NCBI GenBank assembly: GCA_036583965.1
Contig: JAZBQD010000019.1
Coordinates: forward strand, 18,164,085 to 18,228,084
Direction of reading: 5' to 3'
Source: Prunella strophiata
Lineage: Eukaryota > Chordata > Aves > Passeriformes > Prunellidae
Length of the DNA: 64,000 nucleotides
Shown: piece after piece, positions 36,586 to 48,500 of the stretch
Position numbering within the stretch: position 1 is the stretch's first letter
Layout of the letters: each line of letters begins with the position of its first letter
Translations under genes and position numbers: made by a program
Notes under the pieces: model-generated
Databases searched by the model: none
Told to the model about the DNA's origin: nothing
What the model saw: only the letters and a program-made list of their open reading frames with translations

Positions 36586-36719
36586 ATCAAAAGATACACC
36601 CAACTTGTTTCTAATTTTTGCAGGTAGATATACCATTGAAATTCTGTCATTAATGACACAGATAAAGTTACTAGTTATAACAGCAAGCTCTGAAACTGTA
36701 ATCTTGCTGTAATAAGTCC

Positions 36720-36960
36720 CACTACCTTTTCACAAGTTCTGTTCCTAACAGTGCTGACTCCATCCTCCTTCATCACCACAGCAGTGCTACCTGAAGTCTG
36801 TACCTCCTCCTATCTTCTTGGTCCCTCCTCTTATATTACTCAATGGCATTGGAGGTACCTGTGTCCTATTAAGGGCACACCTGTTCCAAATCTTAGTAAT
36901 CAGAACAGCTGCAACTCTTTAGGGGGTGAAATTACCTTCAGTACTACCTCCCACAAAATT
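36720..36960. repeat. Possible interspersed repeat (LTR-like), unassigned
   Basis: Segments such as GGCATTGGAGGTACCTGTG, TTAAGGGCACACCTGTTCC and GTAATCAGAACAGCTGCAAC resemble phrases that recur in avian LTR-type repeats. I cannot place ends or a family. A 78-codon + frame (36751-36987) spans it and has no motif. Confidence 0.3.
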
Positions 36961-39429
36961 CCACTAAGAACAGTAGAAATCAGTTAAGCAAGACAGAATG
37001 GAATATGTGACAATTGGAATATCCAGTGACAATTATCCTGTTTTTTTTTTTTTTTTGAGAATTGCAGTTACCTGCAATTAAGGTTTCTATACAGTAGCTA
37101 GGTAATCTCTCAGTAAAGATGAAATGATGTTTTTGAAATAAAGATCAAAGAACAGAAAGGATACTCATGGTAGTTCTAGAGACAGGAGGCCATTGTGAAG
37201 AGAAGCAGCTGAAAAGCATTGTAAGAATTGTGCAGTGGAATAATCTGAAAGATATCTGCAAATGCTTCAAATTGTTGTCCTTTCAAGTTAGTGCTGTGGA
37301 TGGAAAGGTAATATAACTGATAACTAGGATTGGTGCACAGAAGCATGACAGTACTGCATGTTTGTTTGGGTTTTTGCAATTATTTTAAGAGGTCCAGTTT
37401 TCATTTCTGAACAGGACTGGTTTTGTTGGAGCCTGTATAGAATCAGAGATAAATTTTTAATGAAATATTTTTTATTAGAGTTGCAAGACAAGTATCTAAT
37501 AAGAAAAATATTATGGAATATTTTGCCTGGCAGAAATGAGTACTTTTTGCTTTTGTAAACGATGTGCATAGATCCCAAAGAAACCAAGTGTTATATCTCA
37601 GTGAGCTGATCCATGCATAGCATTGTTTCCTAGTGCCAACAGACTCACTAGGAAAGTTCTATTCCTCTGTCAGGAGGGATCTATACTAAAGAAGACATTT
37701 AGCTGCCACAGGTTATTTCATCTAAAGGAAGGTTAATCTTTAAAGCTGGAGCTGTGGTATCTTCATTTAGTTTGGTGCAGCTTTCTAAGTGATGCAGCGG
37801 CCAAAATATTTCAATTTTAAAAGCTAAGACTTGGCTTGTGGGTAGTTACTGCTGAACTTAAAACTTCTCTATGTCTTTGATAATGGTCACTGATAAAAAA
37901 GGAAGCAAAAATGAGTTGGTATTGGCTAGGGAAGCTGGGCCAGCTGTGGTTGAGCTGGCTGATCTTCATCTGTGGGAGCACACAAGAGGCTCTGCAGTCC
38001 TTGGAGAAGAGCCTTGTCTGACTTTGTAATGGCATTTGTGAGGTTTTGCTTTAGCTGTCTGTCTCATATTTAAACTAAATGTCTAATGCTCATATAAAAT
38101 TTGAATGGAGGGAAGAAAAACAGATTCAAGCAGACTTTTTGCATTCATATCAGAAGTGAGTGACCCTTTCTGTAACACTGCTGTAGGATTTCTACAAGAC
38201 TGTGTGTTGTGACATATGTAACTCATATTGGGGTTAAAAGATTTTAATCTCAAATGTAACTAGGACAACTTTCCTGTCTGAGCTAGAAAAGATAGTAGTT
38301 CTCTGACTCTGATGGAACTGAAAAGATGTAAAAATCCCCTTGTCCAACATAAAGTGCATGGTCATATGTACTGCTGAAGTAAGGTAAAAAACCCCAAAAA
38401 CATACTGAAGCACGGGTTTATAAAGCATAGGTCTAATATTTGATTGTTTAGAAAAAAATTCCAAAGGTTGCAATGGTTTGGTTGGACCATTGCCTGAAAA
38501 TCTATGGATTTTACTTAAAAGCACTTTGCCTTGGGTGATAGAGCTTTTTATTTACATGGATATGTGTGTGTGTGAGAGTCATGTATATTTTGATAATGTA
38601 CATAACATAGAAATAATTATATAATTAAAATGAAGAGGAAGTGGTGTAACTAGAGAAACACAGCTGTAGCCACAAAGCCTGCATAAGTTATTTCTATGTG
38701 CATGTAACTGGGATTTGAGAGACTTTCAAGCCTACCCTGAGCTCTCAAATGTTTGTCCCTTCATTTTCAGGTGCTCTGGATCTGTAAATAGCACTGCTTA
38801 TGAATAACAGGTCTCTGCAAGTTGCCTATGCATCTGGGATAAGCAAAGCTGCTTCACAGAAATGCAGTTATGATATTGGCACAGTGCTATGAGCAGTGTA
38901 GACAAGAAAAAAATACAACCTGCTACAAAGAGGCCTTCTCCCCAGTGACATAGTTATCTGACACCATGGAATAATTTTTCTTCTTCTAAAAGAAAAACAA
39001 GACCAAGAGAAAGAATGAGTTTTCATTCTACTAACACAGTGCAGTGAAATGTTTTATTTCTAGAGTCTCTTTTGGCAAAGGATGTCCTGGCAGAATAACT
39101 GAGTGAATGGAATGAGTGCTTAAATCCCCAGAATAATAACATCTCTGTAATGAGAAATTCTGACTGCAGAATTGTTCACTCACTACATTAAGCTGAGAAT
39201 GTGATTGAACCAAGGGGTAGATGACATGAAAACATGTATGCACTTTGTGTTAACCTTTTGTGAAGGACAGATGATAAGCCCTTTACCCTGCTGCCAGACT
39301 GATGCAGGATTCAATGTCTACTCCACTGCTTCCACTCAAATTAAATGTGGATATTACATAAACCACAACCCAAACTGCTTTATGAATTCAGAAAATGCTA
39401 GCTTCATTCTTCTTGTCAGGTTACAAAAC
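36961..39429. other. Gene-less stretch
   Basis: No gene recognised. T16 at 37041-37056 and a short GT tract (TGTGTGTGTGTG) near 38563-38574. Frames at 37324-37587 (-) and 37358-37558 (+) overlap on opposite strands; none carries a motif. Confidence 0.5.
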
Positions 39430-40020
39430 TAGACCATGACAGATGACTTTCAGCATTTGCTGATCATTCATCTACAAATTCATCTATAATTCTTTCACTT
39501 ACGGCTGTTTGCAGAAACAGAAGTTAATTAATTGAAGCATCGGTGCTCAGCAAATTATTTTTATTTTTCCCCCTTTAGCCAGATTTCATTGTATCCTGAG
39601 CAAAATCTTTAATAACATGATACAAATGAAAGATCACAGACACCATTTCTTATCAAAAGGGTGCATTTATTTAGCCTTTATATAAGAATAATTACACTGG
39701 CTACATCTAACCACACAAATAGAATGTAACTCAATCAAGATGCAATCAACTGGTTTGGTGCTATTCATGCAGTACCTAAATAATTCAAATTAATCATATT
39801 CCCTAAAATCAAATGTAGGAGTCACAGCTTTGCAGAGCTAGTGCAAAATTCAATTTGTACTAATCTGCTTTTGCGAGCAAAAGCACAAAATATAGTAGAA
39901 TATTGGCATCACTTGTCTGCTGTGCAGTTAATTTCTCTCTTTTTTCTTTCTCTTAATTTCTCCGCATCTTATAGATATTAACATATTTAAGGTAATATGA
40001 TTTTAAATTTGTTTACATTC
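39430..40020. promoter_or_regulatory. Candidate conserved non-coding block
   Basis: About 590 bases without a long open frame or repeat. Four CpGs survive in strongly AT-rich DNA (39502, 39541, 39874, 39963). Cores for homeodomain and related factors recur: GTTAATTAATTG near 39525, AAATTAATCATATT near 39788, TTTATTTAGCC, TCAATCAAGATGCAATC. A perfect 9-bp inverted repeat lies at 39866-39885. The pattern is that of a developmental enhancer, but target and activity cannot be read from sequence. Confidence 0.35.
39866..39885. repeat. Inverted repeat TGCTTTTGC-GA-GCAAAAGCA
   Basis: Two perfect 9-base arms flank the two-base centre GA, giving a near-complete 20-bp palindrome that also holds one of the region's few CpGs. 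It lies inside the CNE-like block and could be a dimer binding site. Confidence 0.9.
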
Positions 40021-42811
40021 CAGAAGAGTAAAAAAGTACTTAAAATAGTTTTTTTTCTTTTCACTATTCCATTAAGGGGTAATTATGTTACAGGAATATA
40101 AGAAAAAGGAAATTATTTATTCACAAGAAATAAAATTAAGAAGCCTATCTTTAGCTTCTTATAAGGATGAAATCAAAAAATCAAAAAATAAACAAAAAAG
40201 TTTTAATAACTGATTTCTTGAGTTATCCAAAATCAACGCAAATATAAGTGTTAATTTGAGGAATAAATTTTGGACTAGGTTACTTTATTTCTCATGTTCC
40301 TGTTCCCTGAGATGGGGAAAGAATATACCCACAACATTTCAATAAGCATACTGACCCTCACATGGTATTGAAGGCACAGTATCAGTTAAAAGAAGCAATG
40401 ATGTAATTTTTGTACATGTTCAAATATGCATGCAAATTTTACATGAATGCTCAGTTCAAGGATGATTGGCTAGCAGTCACTGTGAATTCTTTTGCTTTAA
40501 TAAGTAAGGATTCTCTATTAAAGGGATTTTTTCCTTTTTAACTTACAGGTGAAGTCATTACATATTTTACCAGACTGAAGCTGTAGTAAATGCATGCTGT
40601 TATTCCCATGAGAAGCAGGGGCCTGCACAGCTCAGCTTAGACACGAGGGATGCTCAGGAAAAGAGAAGAGCTGTTCCTAGAATAGCAGTGGAGGCCAGCA
40701 TGGTCTGTTTGCCAGTCTCCAGGCAGGAGCTGCTGCTGGTATTAGTGCAGAGTCCTTTCCTCACAGACTGGTGCTCCAAAAAGACCAGCAGTGCAAAGGG
40801 CCCTCTGTGATAGAAAAATCTGGTGAGTGTAAAACTGCCTGACACAGGTGACCACATGGGTTTACTCACCACTAGGAGCAAATTGAAGGAGGACTGTGAT
40901 CACAAAGGCTTGCCCTGCTGTAAGCAGGAGGGAAAGGCTCACTCAGTGAGCTACACTGTAAGAGCTGGCTGACACTGGAAGCCCACTTGGCCTCCTGAGT
41001 GAAATAAAACTGTTTCTGTGTAGACAGTGGTAATTAAAGGAGGAAAAAACCCCTGAAATCTGATGTTGAATTGATTTATTTGAAATGGTAGGAGTGATAG
41101 TCACTACTGAATAACACCAGTTGGCTGGCAAATGTATTGCCTCCCCTGTGGTGGGGGAAGGGATGGAAGAACAGTCCTCTGCAAAGGTGGGTGGTTTCTG
41201 CTTCACCTGTGAGGAGCAATCTGGAAGAGGGGAAACAAGGCACAAATGTGTGTTGTTATAAGTATGACATGGCAGGAAATGAATCTGGGATCAGGGGCTG
41301 ATATGTAACAAGCACTAGAAATTAAAGAAGAAATGGGTTGGGAGATGCCATGTCTGTGAAGAAGTAGAAGAAGGGGGAACCAGTAGAGAAGTAACCAAAT
41401 TACAAAGCTGAAGTAACACTCTTTGCAGTACTGTTCCAAGTGCCTGTAAGGGAGGAAACACTGTATTTAACAAGACAAGAAATAATATTTCTTGAGGAGA
41501 ATTTGTACAGAATCTTTACGCATGTGGAACGAATAAATAGGAAAGGCTGGATAATAGAAACATTACTTAGAACATAAATGTAGGATTTGTAGTGTGTTAA
41601 TGGTGGCTTTGAAAGATTCTGGCCATAAAATGAAAGATTGTGCTGGGAATTATTGTCATCATCTAATTCTACAAGTTGTACAAGAAGGTGTTGATTCATC
41701 CTAAGCCACAGTGACACCTTTTTTGTGTGTGTGTGTAATTGCAGTGGTCTTCCCACCTGCAGGGAAGGTTTTATGCCTCAGGGACATAAAACCACAAGAG
41801 CATGCTTAGTCATCTAGACTATTTGGGCCCTTAAGTTTTGCTTGAACAAAGTTTGTTGATTTATTTCACATTTCTCTTTTACATATTAATAGTTACCAAA
41901 AGCAATTACAAGATATTTGAAAAGAAAGATTCTCAAATACCACTGTGTCACGAGAGAATGGAAGCAGAGTCTGAAAGCATTGATTTTTTTACTTGTACTA
42001 AAAATACACAAACCAAACTGCCAGCTGCTATATATCAGCTTAGGCCCCTGGCAGCAGCTTTACACCAAAGGAGAGTCTGGCTCTTCTTCCCTGAATTTTG
42101 CTTAATTCCATCCTATTTTCATTCAAGTATGTGCTTCTGAGAGGATAACCGTAGTTCTTAAGGGCTGCAATCTCTTAAAATATAAAATAAATAAATGGCT
42201 TTGGAATAAATATTTTCTCTCTGCTAGTGGCATAATGTTCAGGCTTGAAATGTTATCATCAAAGAAAGTTTTATCTTGAAAAACTCTGCTCTCTGGCTCT
42301 GAATATCAAGCCAGGTAAGATTCTGAAAGTACTGAATTATCTGAAAAAAAAAAAAAACCAAAACAACAAAAACCCGAAAAGTAGCAAGGATTCAAAACTT
42401 TCCCTAAACACTGCTTTGAGCAGAGGCAGTGTAAGCCTTCCATGTCTGTAATTCAAATGGGCTAATCTGAGACATTCCTGCAGCTGAGACCTGGCTGTGT
42501 GCTCTGCCTGGTTCCATTTATAATATCACAAATCTTTACAAGCAGAAATAATTTGGAATTTGCTGTGTTATCATTAGAATTCTCATTATGGGAACAGAAG
42601 TGACCACTGCAGATAATGTTGCAAAACTGTTTCTACTCTAACATTTCAAATTCACTTCCTAAATAGTGGGAAAATTTACTCCTTCTAGGCTAAAATTTTC
42701 CGGCTTTAGCACAGCTGGACAATTATTTCTTTATTTAATTTGACTTAGAAATGAAGAAAGTAAGATCAGTGGTTTTGAGGAGGAGTAGAAGAACATGTAT
42801 TTGCTGTACAT
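40021..42811. other. Gene-less stretch
   Basis: No gene recognised. Minus frames at 40654-40881, 40943-41245, 41203-41439 and 41400-41756 (up to 118 codons) lie in purine-rich + DNA. The last runs over a (TG)6 tract at 41724-41736. A14 and A-rich DNA lie at 42342-42375. Confidence 0.5.
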
Positions 42812-42867
42812 TGTGGTGGGTTGATCCAGGTGCCCACCAAAGCCAGGCTAGCACTCCCCTCCTCAGC
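42812..42867 (-). mobile_element. Stump of the second ERVL-type LTR family
   Basis: TGTGGTGGGTTGAT is identical to the first 14 bases (on +) of the LTR at 15803. The next part, CCAGGTGCCCACCAAAGCC...CACTCCCCTCCTCAGC, follows the family's terminal region, with a short deletion after GTTGAT. Only the sense 3' end remains, in the same orientation as the 15.8 kb copy. It stops where CR1 sequence begins. Confidence 0.75.
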
Positions 42868-43358
42868 AGTGCTGGGGACACACCTCCAATCCTGGGCTCA
42901 GTTTTGGGTCCCTCACCTCAGGACTGACCCTGAGGTACTGGGGCATGTCCTGAGGAGGGCAGCAAAGCTGGTGCATTGTCTGGAGCAGGTCTTGTGAAGA
43001 GCAGCTGAGAGCTGGGGGTGTCCAGCTCATGGGGGACCTCATCATTCTGTGCAACCACCTGAAAGGAGGCTGGAGCCAGGCTCTTCACCCAGGTACCAAG
43101 GGACAAGAGGAAATAGCCTCAAGTTGCACCAGGGAAGGTTTACATTGCATATCAGGAAAATTTTCTTCAGTTAAATGGTTTTTCAGGCATTGGAACTTCC
43201 CAGAGAAGTGGTGGAACCAAGATCCCTGGAAGTGTTCAAAAACCATGTGGGTGTGGCACTTGGGAACATGGCTAAGTGATGGATTCAGTGGCACTATGAT
43301 AACAGTTGGAACTGATGATTTCTTATAACCTTAACTATTCAAATGCCTCTATGATTTT
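42868..43358 (+). mobile_element. CR1 LINE 3' fragment
   Basis: The segment reads CTGGGGACACACCTCCAATC, GGGCTCAGTTTTGGGTCCCTCAC, then CATGTCCTGAGGAGGGCAGC, AAAGCTGGTG, CACCTGAAAGGAGGCTG, GGACAAGAGGAAATAGCCTCAAG, GCACCAGGGAAGGTTTA, AAAATTTTCTTCA, GTGGTGGAACCA, CCCTGGAAGTGTTCAAAAACC, TGGCACTTGGGAACATGG and ends with a CAAATGCCTCTATGATTTT tail. This is the well-known end of the CR1 reverse-transcriptase ORF plus 3' UTR, 5'-truncated. A few indels break the frame (the 99-codon + frame 43029-43328 is a remnant), so no active protein is encoded. Confidence 0.93.
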
Positions 43359-43946
43359 GCTTTGGTGCAACCATATCTGTGCAACCATTTAAACCATTTA
43401 GTTACACTGAAAGTCAGACACTTGATCATTTAAATCATATCAGGAATTTGCAATGGATGTTCACACTGGATAAAACAAATCAAAAATTACAAACAAAATT
43501 AGACCTGCTTTATACTATGGCAAGCACAGTTTTATTTCTAGTACTGCCAATGAAATGCTTTCTGTCAAATGAAAAAAGGATTAAAGCAACCCAAATCTGT
43601 GTTACTCTGAGCTTTTGAGGTATTTTTAACAATTTTATCTCTCTAAATAATAAGGATGCATTTTATTTCAATGGCTTTGCTCACATAAAATAATAGTTCA
43701 AATTTAGTGTCCTAATTATGAAGTTAAATGGAAGAGGATTGTAATTTAAATTCTCATTTAATTCTACCAAGTTATTTAATAAGCATAACCAGAGTTTAGC
43801 TGTGTATACTGCATGGTTGCTGCATATGTAAGACCCTGTGTGTTTACACACCAAGTGTTTTGCTTGCACCCAGAAAAGTGTAAATCCTCCCTCATATTGT
43901 ACAAGCACTTACAGCTGATTTAAGGACTGAAAAATTGTCAAAGATA
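43359..43946. other. Gene-less stretch
   Basis: AT-rich, no gene. GTGCAACCAT is directly repeated at 43365-43374 and 43379-43388 just after the CR1 end, possibly slippage. Frames at 43379-43618 (+) and 43681-43908 (-) have no motif. Confidence 0.5.
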
Positions 43947-43987
43947 TCTTGTTATGTATCTTATGACAGATAAGATACATAACAAGA
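43947..43987. repeat. Perfect hairpin, 17-bp arms and 7-nt loop
   Basis: Arm TCTTGTTATGTATCTTA (43947-43963) is exactly complementary to TAAGATACATAACAAGA (43971-43987), with loop TGACAGA. After one mismatch the pairing continues for two more positions. The stem is longer than expected by chance in the window but shorter than a microRNA precursor. No T-run or promoter marks it as a terminator or small RNA. Confidence 0.95.
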
Positions 43988-45450
43988 AGTCTGTAGTCCT
44001 TATATTGCTGTAGTACCTGACTGCATTAATGACTTGTTGAACATTTTCAGTGCGTAGTCCTCACTGCTATCCCTGCTGTTGTTCAGCTGGAAAGTGAACA
44101 GTAAGTCTTTTTTGTTTTTTCCAGTTTCTCATAACACTGCAATCACTAGTGTAGCTGAAAGATTTAGAAGCAGAAGTTAGAGGATAGTGATTGATATTTT
44201 AGGCTGATCTCTGGGGGTTTCTCTGTGCTTTTCCTGTGGTGCAAGCCCTGCTAACAAGGCAGCTGTGTGCTGGCTGCAGATGTGCCCAGCCCCTGGACAC
44301 AGCACGCTGCCTTTGCTGTGGGGTCACTGGGAGCTGTGCCTCGGTGCTTCAGGCTGGCAGTGGGCAGTCAGGCTAAGCTGTACATTGGGGGCATAGTTGC
44401 TTTTAGTAGTTTGAGTCAGTTTTTAATGTTGCTTCTTATCTATGGATGTAAAAAATTTGTTCTAATTTTATTTCATTACAATTTGTGTTAATGCAGTTTT
44501 GGAATCTGAAGAGATTTTAATGGAGAAGGCTACATTTTCTGTGTAAGAGATGGGAAGGGAAGGAACAAATTTTCTTTACATTTCTTTATAGGTGAGATTG
44601 ATTCCTGGTATGAACTAGATTGCCCTAAAGACAGCTTGCATTTATAGCCATAATATCTAACCCTAAAGGATGTTTGACAGGTGCAGGTTCCACCTGTGCC
44701 AGTCAACATTTCAACTGTGGAAGGACAATAACAGCACATCTGTCAGGTTGGTCCTGCTCAGAGCCAGGGGTGGAATCTCTTGGGTGGGGAAACCCTTACT
44801 GTCTAATTAGGAGAGCTCAAGGAGGAAAACTCTAAGGATGGCCTAGCTCTCAGGATTTAGATTTTCTGTACATAGTCAAGAGAGATGAAGGAAAATTAGG
44901 TCTCCAAGAAGACCAGGCTTTGCCTCAGAATAATAGCTTCCAGGTATTAGCTTTTCCCACTGCCTGTGGTTATCCTTTCTAGAGGAGATTTAAATTAGTA
45001 ACTATATAATCCAAATGATAGATATCAATTTTTGCTATCTGTGCTACTCTCTGGGAATGTAATTACAGGCTATGCTTCATTTGATCCATGTGTTAAAAAG
45101 AAAGAAACCATTGCAGTGTGGTTTCTTTATTTTATTCTTTGTGCAGCTGTGTCATTTGCATGAACAGTCTTGAACTGCTACTTATATTTCTGCCAGACAT
45201 TAAAGATACTTTTGACACTTACCCAGAAGATGGCATGAAGAATTCTTAAAGCACATTTGTGAATGAATATTTCAGAGCAAAAGCCAATATTTTTCTAGTG
45301 TTTGCCTTTCAAAATGCCTTCATTTTTTGCATATTGAAAGTGACTTAGCAAACTTTCAGTAAGATTAATTTGTTTAATGGCTTCTATGAAAGATGGTATC
45401 TGATGGACTAAAAGTGATATTTGTCTAGAATACAAGTGATGACCTTAATA
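43988..45450. other. Gene-less stretch
   Basis: No gene recognised. A GC-richer patch lies around 44215-44360. About 44990-45330 is repeat-poor with an octamer ATTTGCAT near 45156 and GTAATTAC; it could be conserved non-coding DNA. Frames at 44267-44491 and 44530-44739 lack motifs. Confidence 0.45.
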
Positions 45451-45575
45451 GGATCACAAAATAATTCAGGTGGTGAGGTACTCAGGAGACCTGTAGTCCA
45501 ACCTGGTGCTCAAAGCAGGGCCAGCTATGTTGTCAGATCAGGTGACTGACTTGGTTTAAATACCTTAATGGAAAT
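45451..45575 (-). mobile_element. CR1 LINE 3' fragment, reverse orientation, old
   Basis: On + the segment has GGATCACAAAATAATTCAGGT, CTGTAGTCCAACCTGGTGCTC, AAAGCAGGGCCAGCTATG and a GACTTGGTTTAAATACCT part. These follow the reversed CR1 tail: 'gaatcattcaggttgg', 'catctagtccaacc', 'tgctcaaagcagggccagct', 'ccagttgggttttgaatacct'. It is more diverged than the copies at 36.3 and 42.9 kb, so an older subfamily is likely. Confidence 0.8.
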
Positions 45576-48500
45576 AACTTGGATAGGATTTAATGTTATA
45601 ATTTTTTAAACCTTTTAGAAATGTTGGATTTCTGCAAAAGAGGGGAATATTCAACAAGATTTCATGGACATCCGTGACCTACTCTTTTAATAAGCATTTG
45701 TGTGTCTGACATTTATCCAGTTCTGGGAATGAAGCATGTACTTTAGTAATTAATCTCTGATGTATTGGAAAGAATTTAACACTTAATATTGGCAAATTTT
45801 TGACATCTGAAATAAAATAACTGCTTTGAAATGGTGAGACTGGAAGCAGATTTGATTAGAAAGGGTATATATGATGCTGATAAAAATTCTGGTGACAAAC
45901 TTCATGTCGTGTGTACATTATTAAATTAGAAAAAAAAATGAAAACTGAGATGTAGTCTGTTGAAAGTTATAAAATTATTTCAGAATCATTCTAGCTTCAA
46001 AGCACCCTACAACATTTTTAATTTCTGAAATGTTTTTGCCCTCCATACAGCTGTGGGAAAAATCCCCAGTCTCAGATCACAGATGTTATCACCTAAGAGT
46101 GGTCTGAAGCACTCCTGCAGCATATGAGTCAAAGAAAACAGAGAGCAGTTCAAGCTGTTATCTTCCTGGGGTGCTGGACACAGCATCCTTAGACAGTTAA
46201 TGGAGAGAGGTGAGATGTCACAAAAGGTCACTGGAATTGAGTGGTTTTATCTACAAAATATGAAGTGAACTCAGTTCCAATTTTCTATCTTTCTTTCAGT
46301 TTTTTTTCCCCCAGTGCAAGCCACTGTCCAGCAGTCCTGATGGTGGGAAGCTCAAATTGCTATTGTGCTCTTAAATCAGCCTTGAGCAACATGATGGCAA
46401 AATTGCAAGTGAGTTTCTGTGCCAGATGGGACCTAACTGAACATATAATTGAAACAGTGAGACCACCTGGATGCACAGGGCTGTCAGCTATAAAAAAGGC
46501 ATACTCCTAATAGTTACTGGTAGAAACAGACCAAACCCCTTTTACAGGCAGCATGGTGAGTGCTAAGGAGAGTTTTGTTCCTTTATGGCTGTGCAAATTC
46601 CAGTTGTGGTTGTAGGTTATTGCTTCCTCTGGAAAGATGATTCTGTGGGCTCCTGGCATAGCTTCTGGTTCTCCATTTATCCAAACACCACCCAGCCATC
46701 ATGACATAGCTTCCATTTTCTCTTGTGATCTGAAGAAGTTAAGCATAATCCAACCCTTATTAATAATCTAATCCTCTGAGGTATCATTTCCCATTAATTT
46801 CTTATTTTACAGGGCCCTAAAAGTTGATGTAAAGGAAATACCTTTTGGAACACCTATGTAGGTATTATAATCCCTTTTTAAAAAAAAAAAATTAGATAAA
46901 TCGGACCCATAAGGCTTATTGTGATTAAAAGCTTCACTGCTTATGGTGAAATTCTGGAGCTACACATATTGCTGTTATTAGCATATAAATGCTCTTATCT
47001 GCCAGAGTTGGACATAATCATGAAATATGCCATCATTCCAGGATGAGGCTGGGAGCTGCCTGGGGTCCCATAACATTATGAGAATGAAGTAGCAATACCA
47101 TTGTCATGGTTGAAGAAGCACATACATTTCCACCCCCTCTTTTTTGAAACTGGTAATTTTACAGCAAAAATGGCTTACATTTTAGGTAAAATTTTTGAGA
47201 TTTATTTTAATGTCAAAGGTGACTCCTTTTTTATTTTTCCCCTAGATCAGTGCCTTTAATATTGATTTTTTTTTTTTTTTGAGTAGCAGAAAAATCCATT
47301 AAAACTTTAATTATTTTAGATACTTTGTGTGTGCATGGAAGACAACTTAATAATGGTCAAATTTTCAGGGATTTAATCTAAATGTAAAACAACACCTCTG
47401 GAAAACATTAAGAAATTTATACCATATTTTAGCTGTGTGGTGAGTTTTTCTCTGGAGCTTTTTAGGATTCATTTTGTTCTTATTTGCTCCTTATTTGTGT
47501 GGTTTTGACTACTGTTGCATCAAGGATGTCTGGCTGGAACCATCTGCAGGGCTTTGCAGGGAGGCAGGATCTGAAATGGTCTTTCAGCCTGACTCTTTCT
47601 TTGTCTGTAAATATGTGGAACATAGCTGAGATCACCCTTTCTGTGGGCTGAGAGAAAGGTAAAATAGGAGCAGCATCCTCCCACTCAGCTTTATTTTCCA
47701 GAATCTCTGTGTGGGTACATTCTGCCCATAGTATTTCAATATCAGGCCTTATACAGAGCTAAACTGCACTAGTGCGTACAAAAAGTTAATTTAAAATATC
47801 TGTATGAACTAAACCAAACTGTTCTTAAACTCCAAGTTTATTTCATTTTCGTATTGTGAGAATAAAACCTTTTATTGTGCATGGTTTTTTTGTCACCAAA
47901 GACTTGTAATGCAATGACAGAGGCTATTTTTGTAAGACATGAGTACTGTGTGAAATTTCAAGTAGAAATCTTAGAAGAGAGTCTGATCATGAAAGGTTTC
48001 CACTCAGTTTGCAGATAAAACTGGCTATAAAACAGATAAGCACCCAACCTTTGAATCCTTATCTAAGAAGAAGCTTTTGAGGTTCTGACCTCACCATTTT
48101 TCTAAGGGGAACAGATAATATCAGTTCCATCATCTGCCAGTCCCAGATCAGGCAATGTCAAGCCTGGATTTATTTTCATCAAGTTATGGAGAATCTCTTG
48201 ATAGTCTGCATCCTGTTCATTATTTTTGACCCACACTATTGAGATAGAATTCCATATGTCTATTAATTCCACAAGAAATCTGACTGAAAATATAAGGTGA
48301 GTAATTTATGAGCTCTGGCTATATTATAGGAACATTTCTGTAAGAAAATACAGTATTCTAAAAAAAAATTGCTCACTTATCTTCATAATCATAAATTATC
48401 TCATACCTAATTACAAACAGACAGAATGAGTAATTGTCTTCATTGAGAACTGTTTGACACTGAGAATGTACTGCTTATTTTATAAACTTCTTACTGCACA

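Noticed and set aside
43029..43328. 99-codon + frame that looks partly protein-like
   Set aside because: It is part of the decayed CR1 3' region, not a host gene.
36172..47285. Three poly(T) tracts (36172-36186, 37041-37056, 47266-47280) each followed by GAG
   Set aside because: The shared three bases are too few to imply a common element; flanks differ otherwise.
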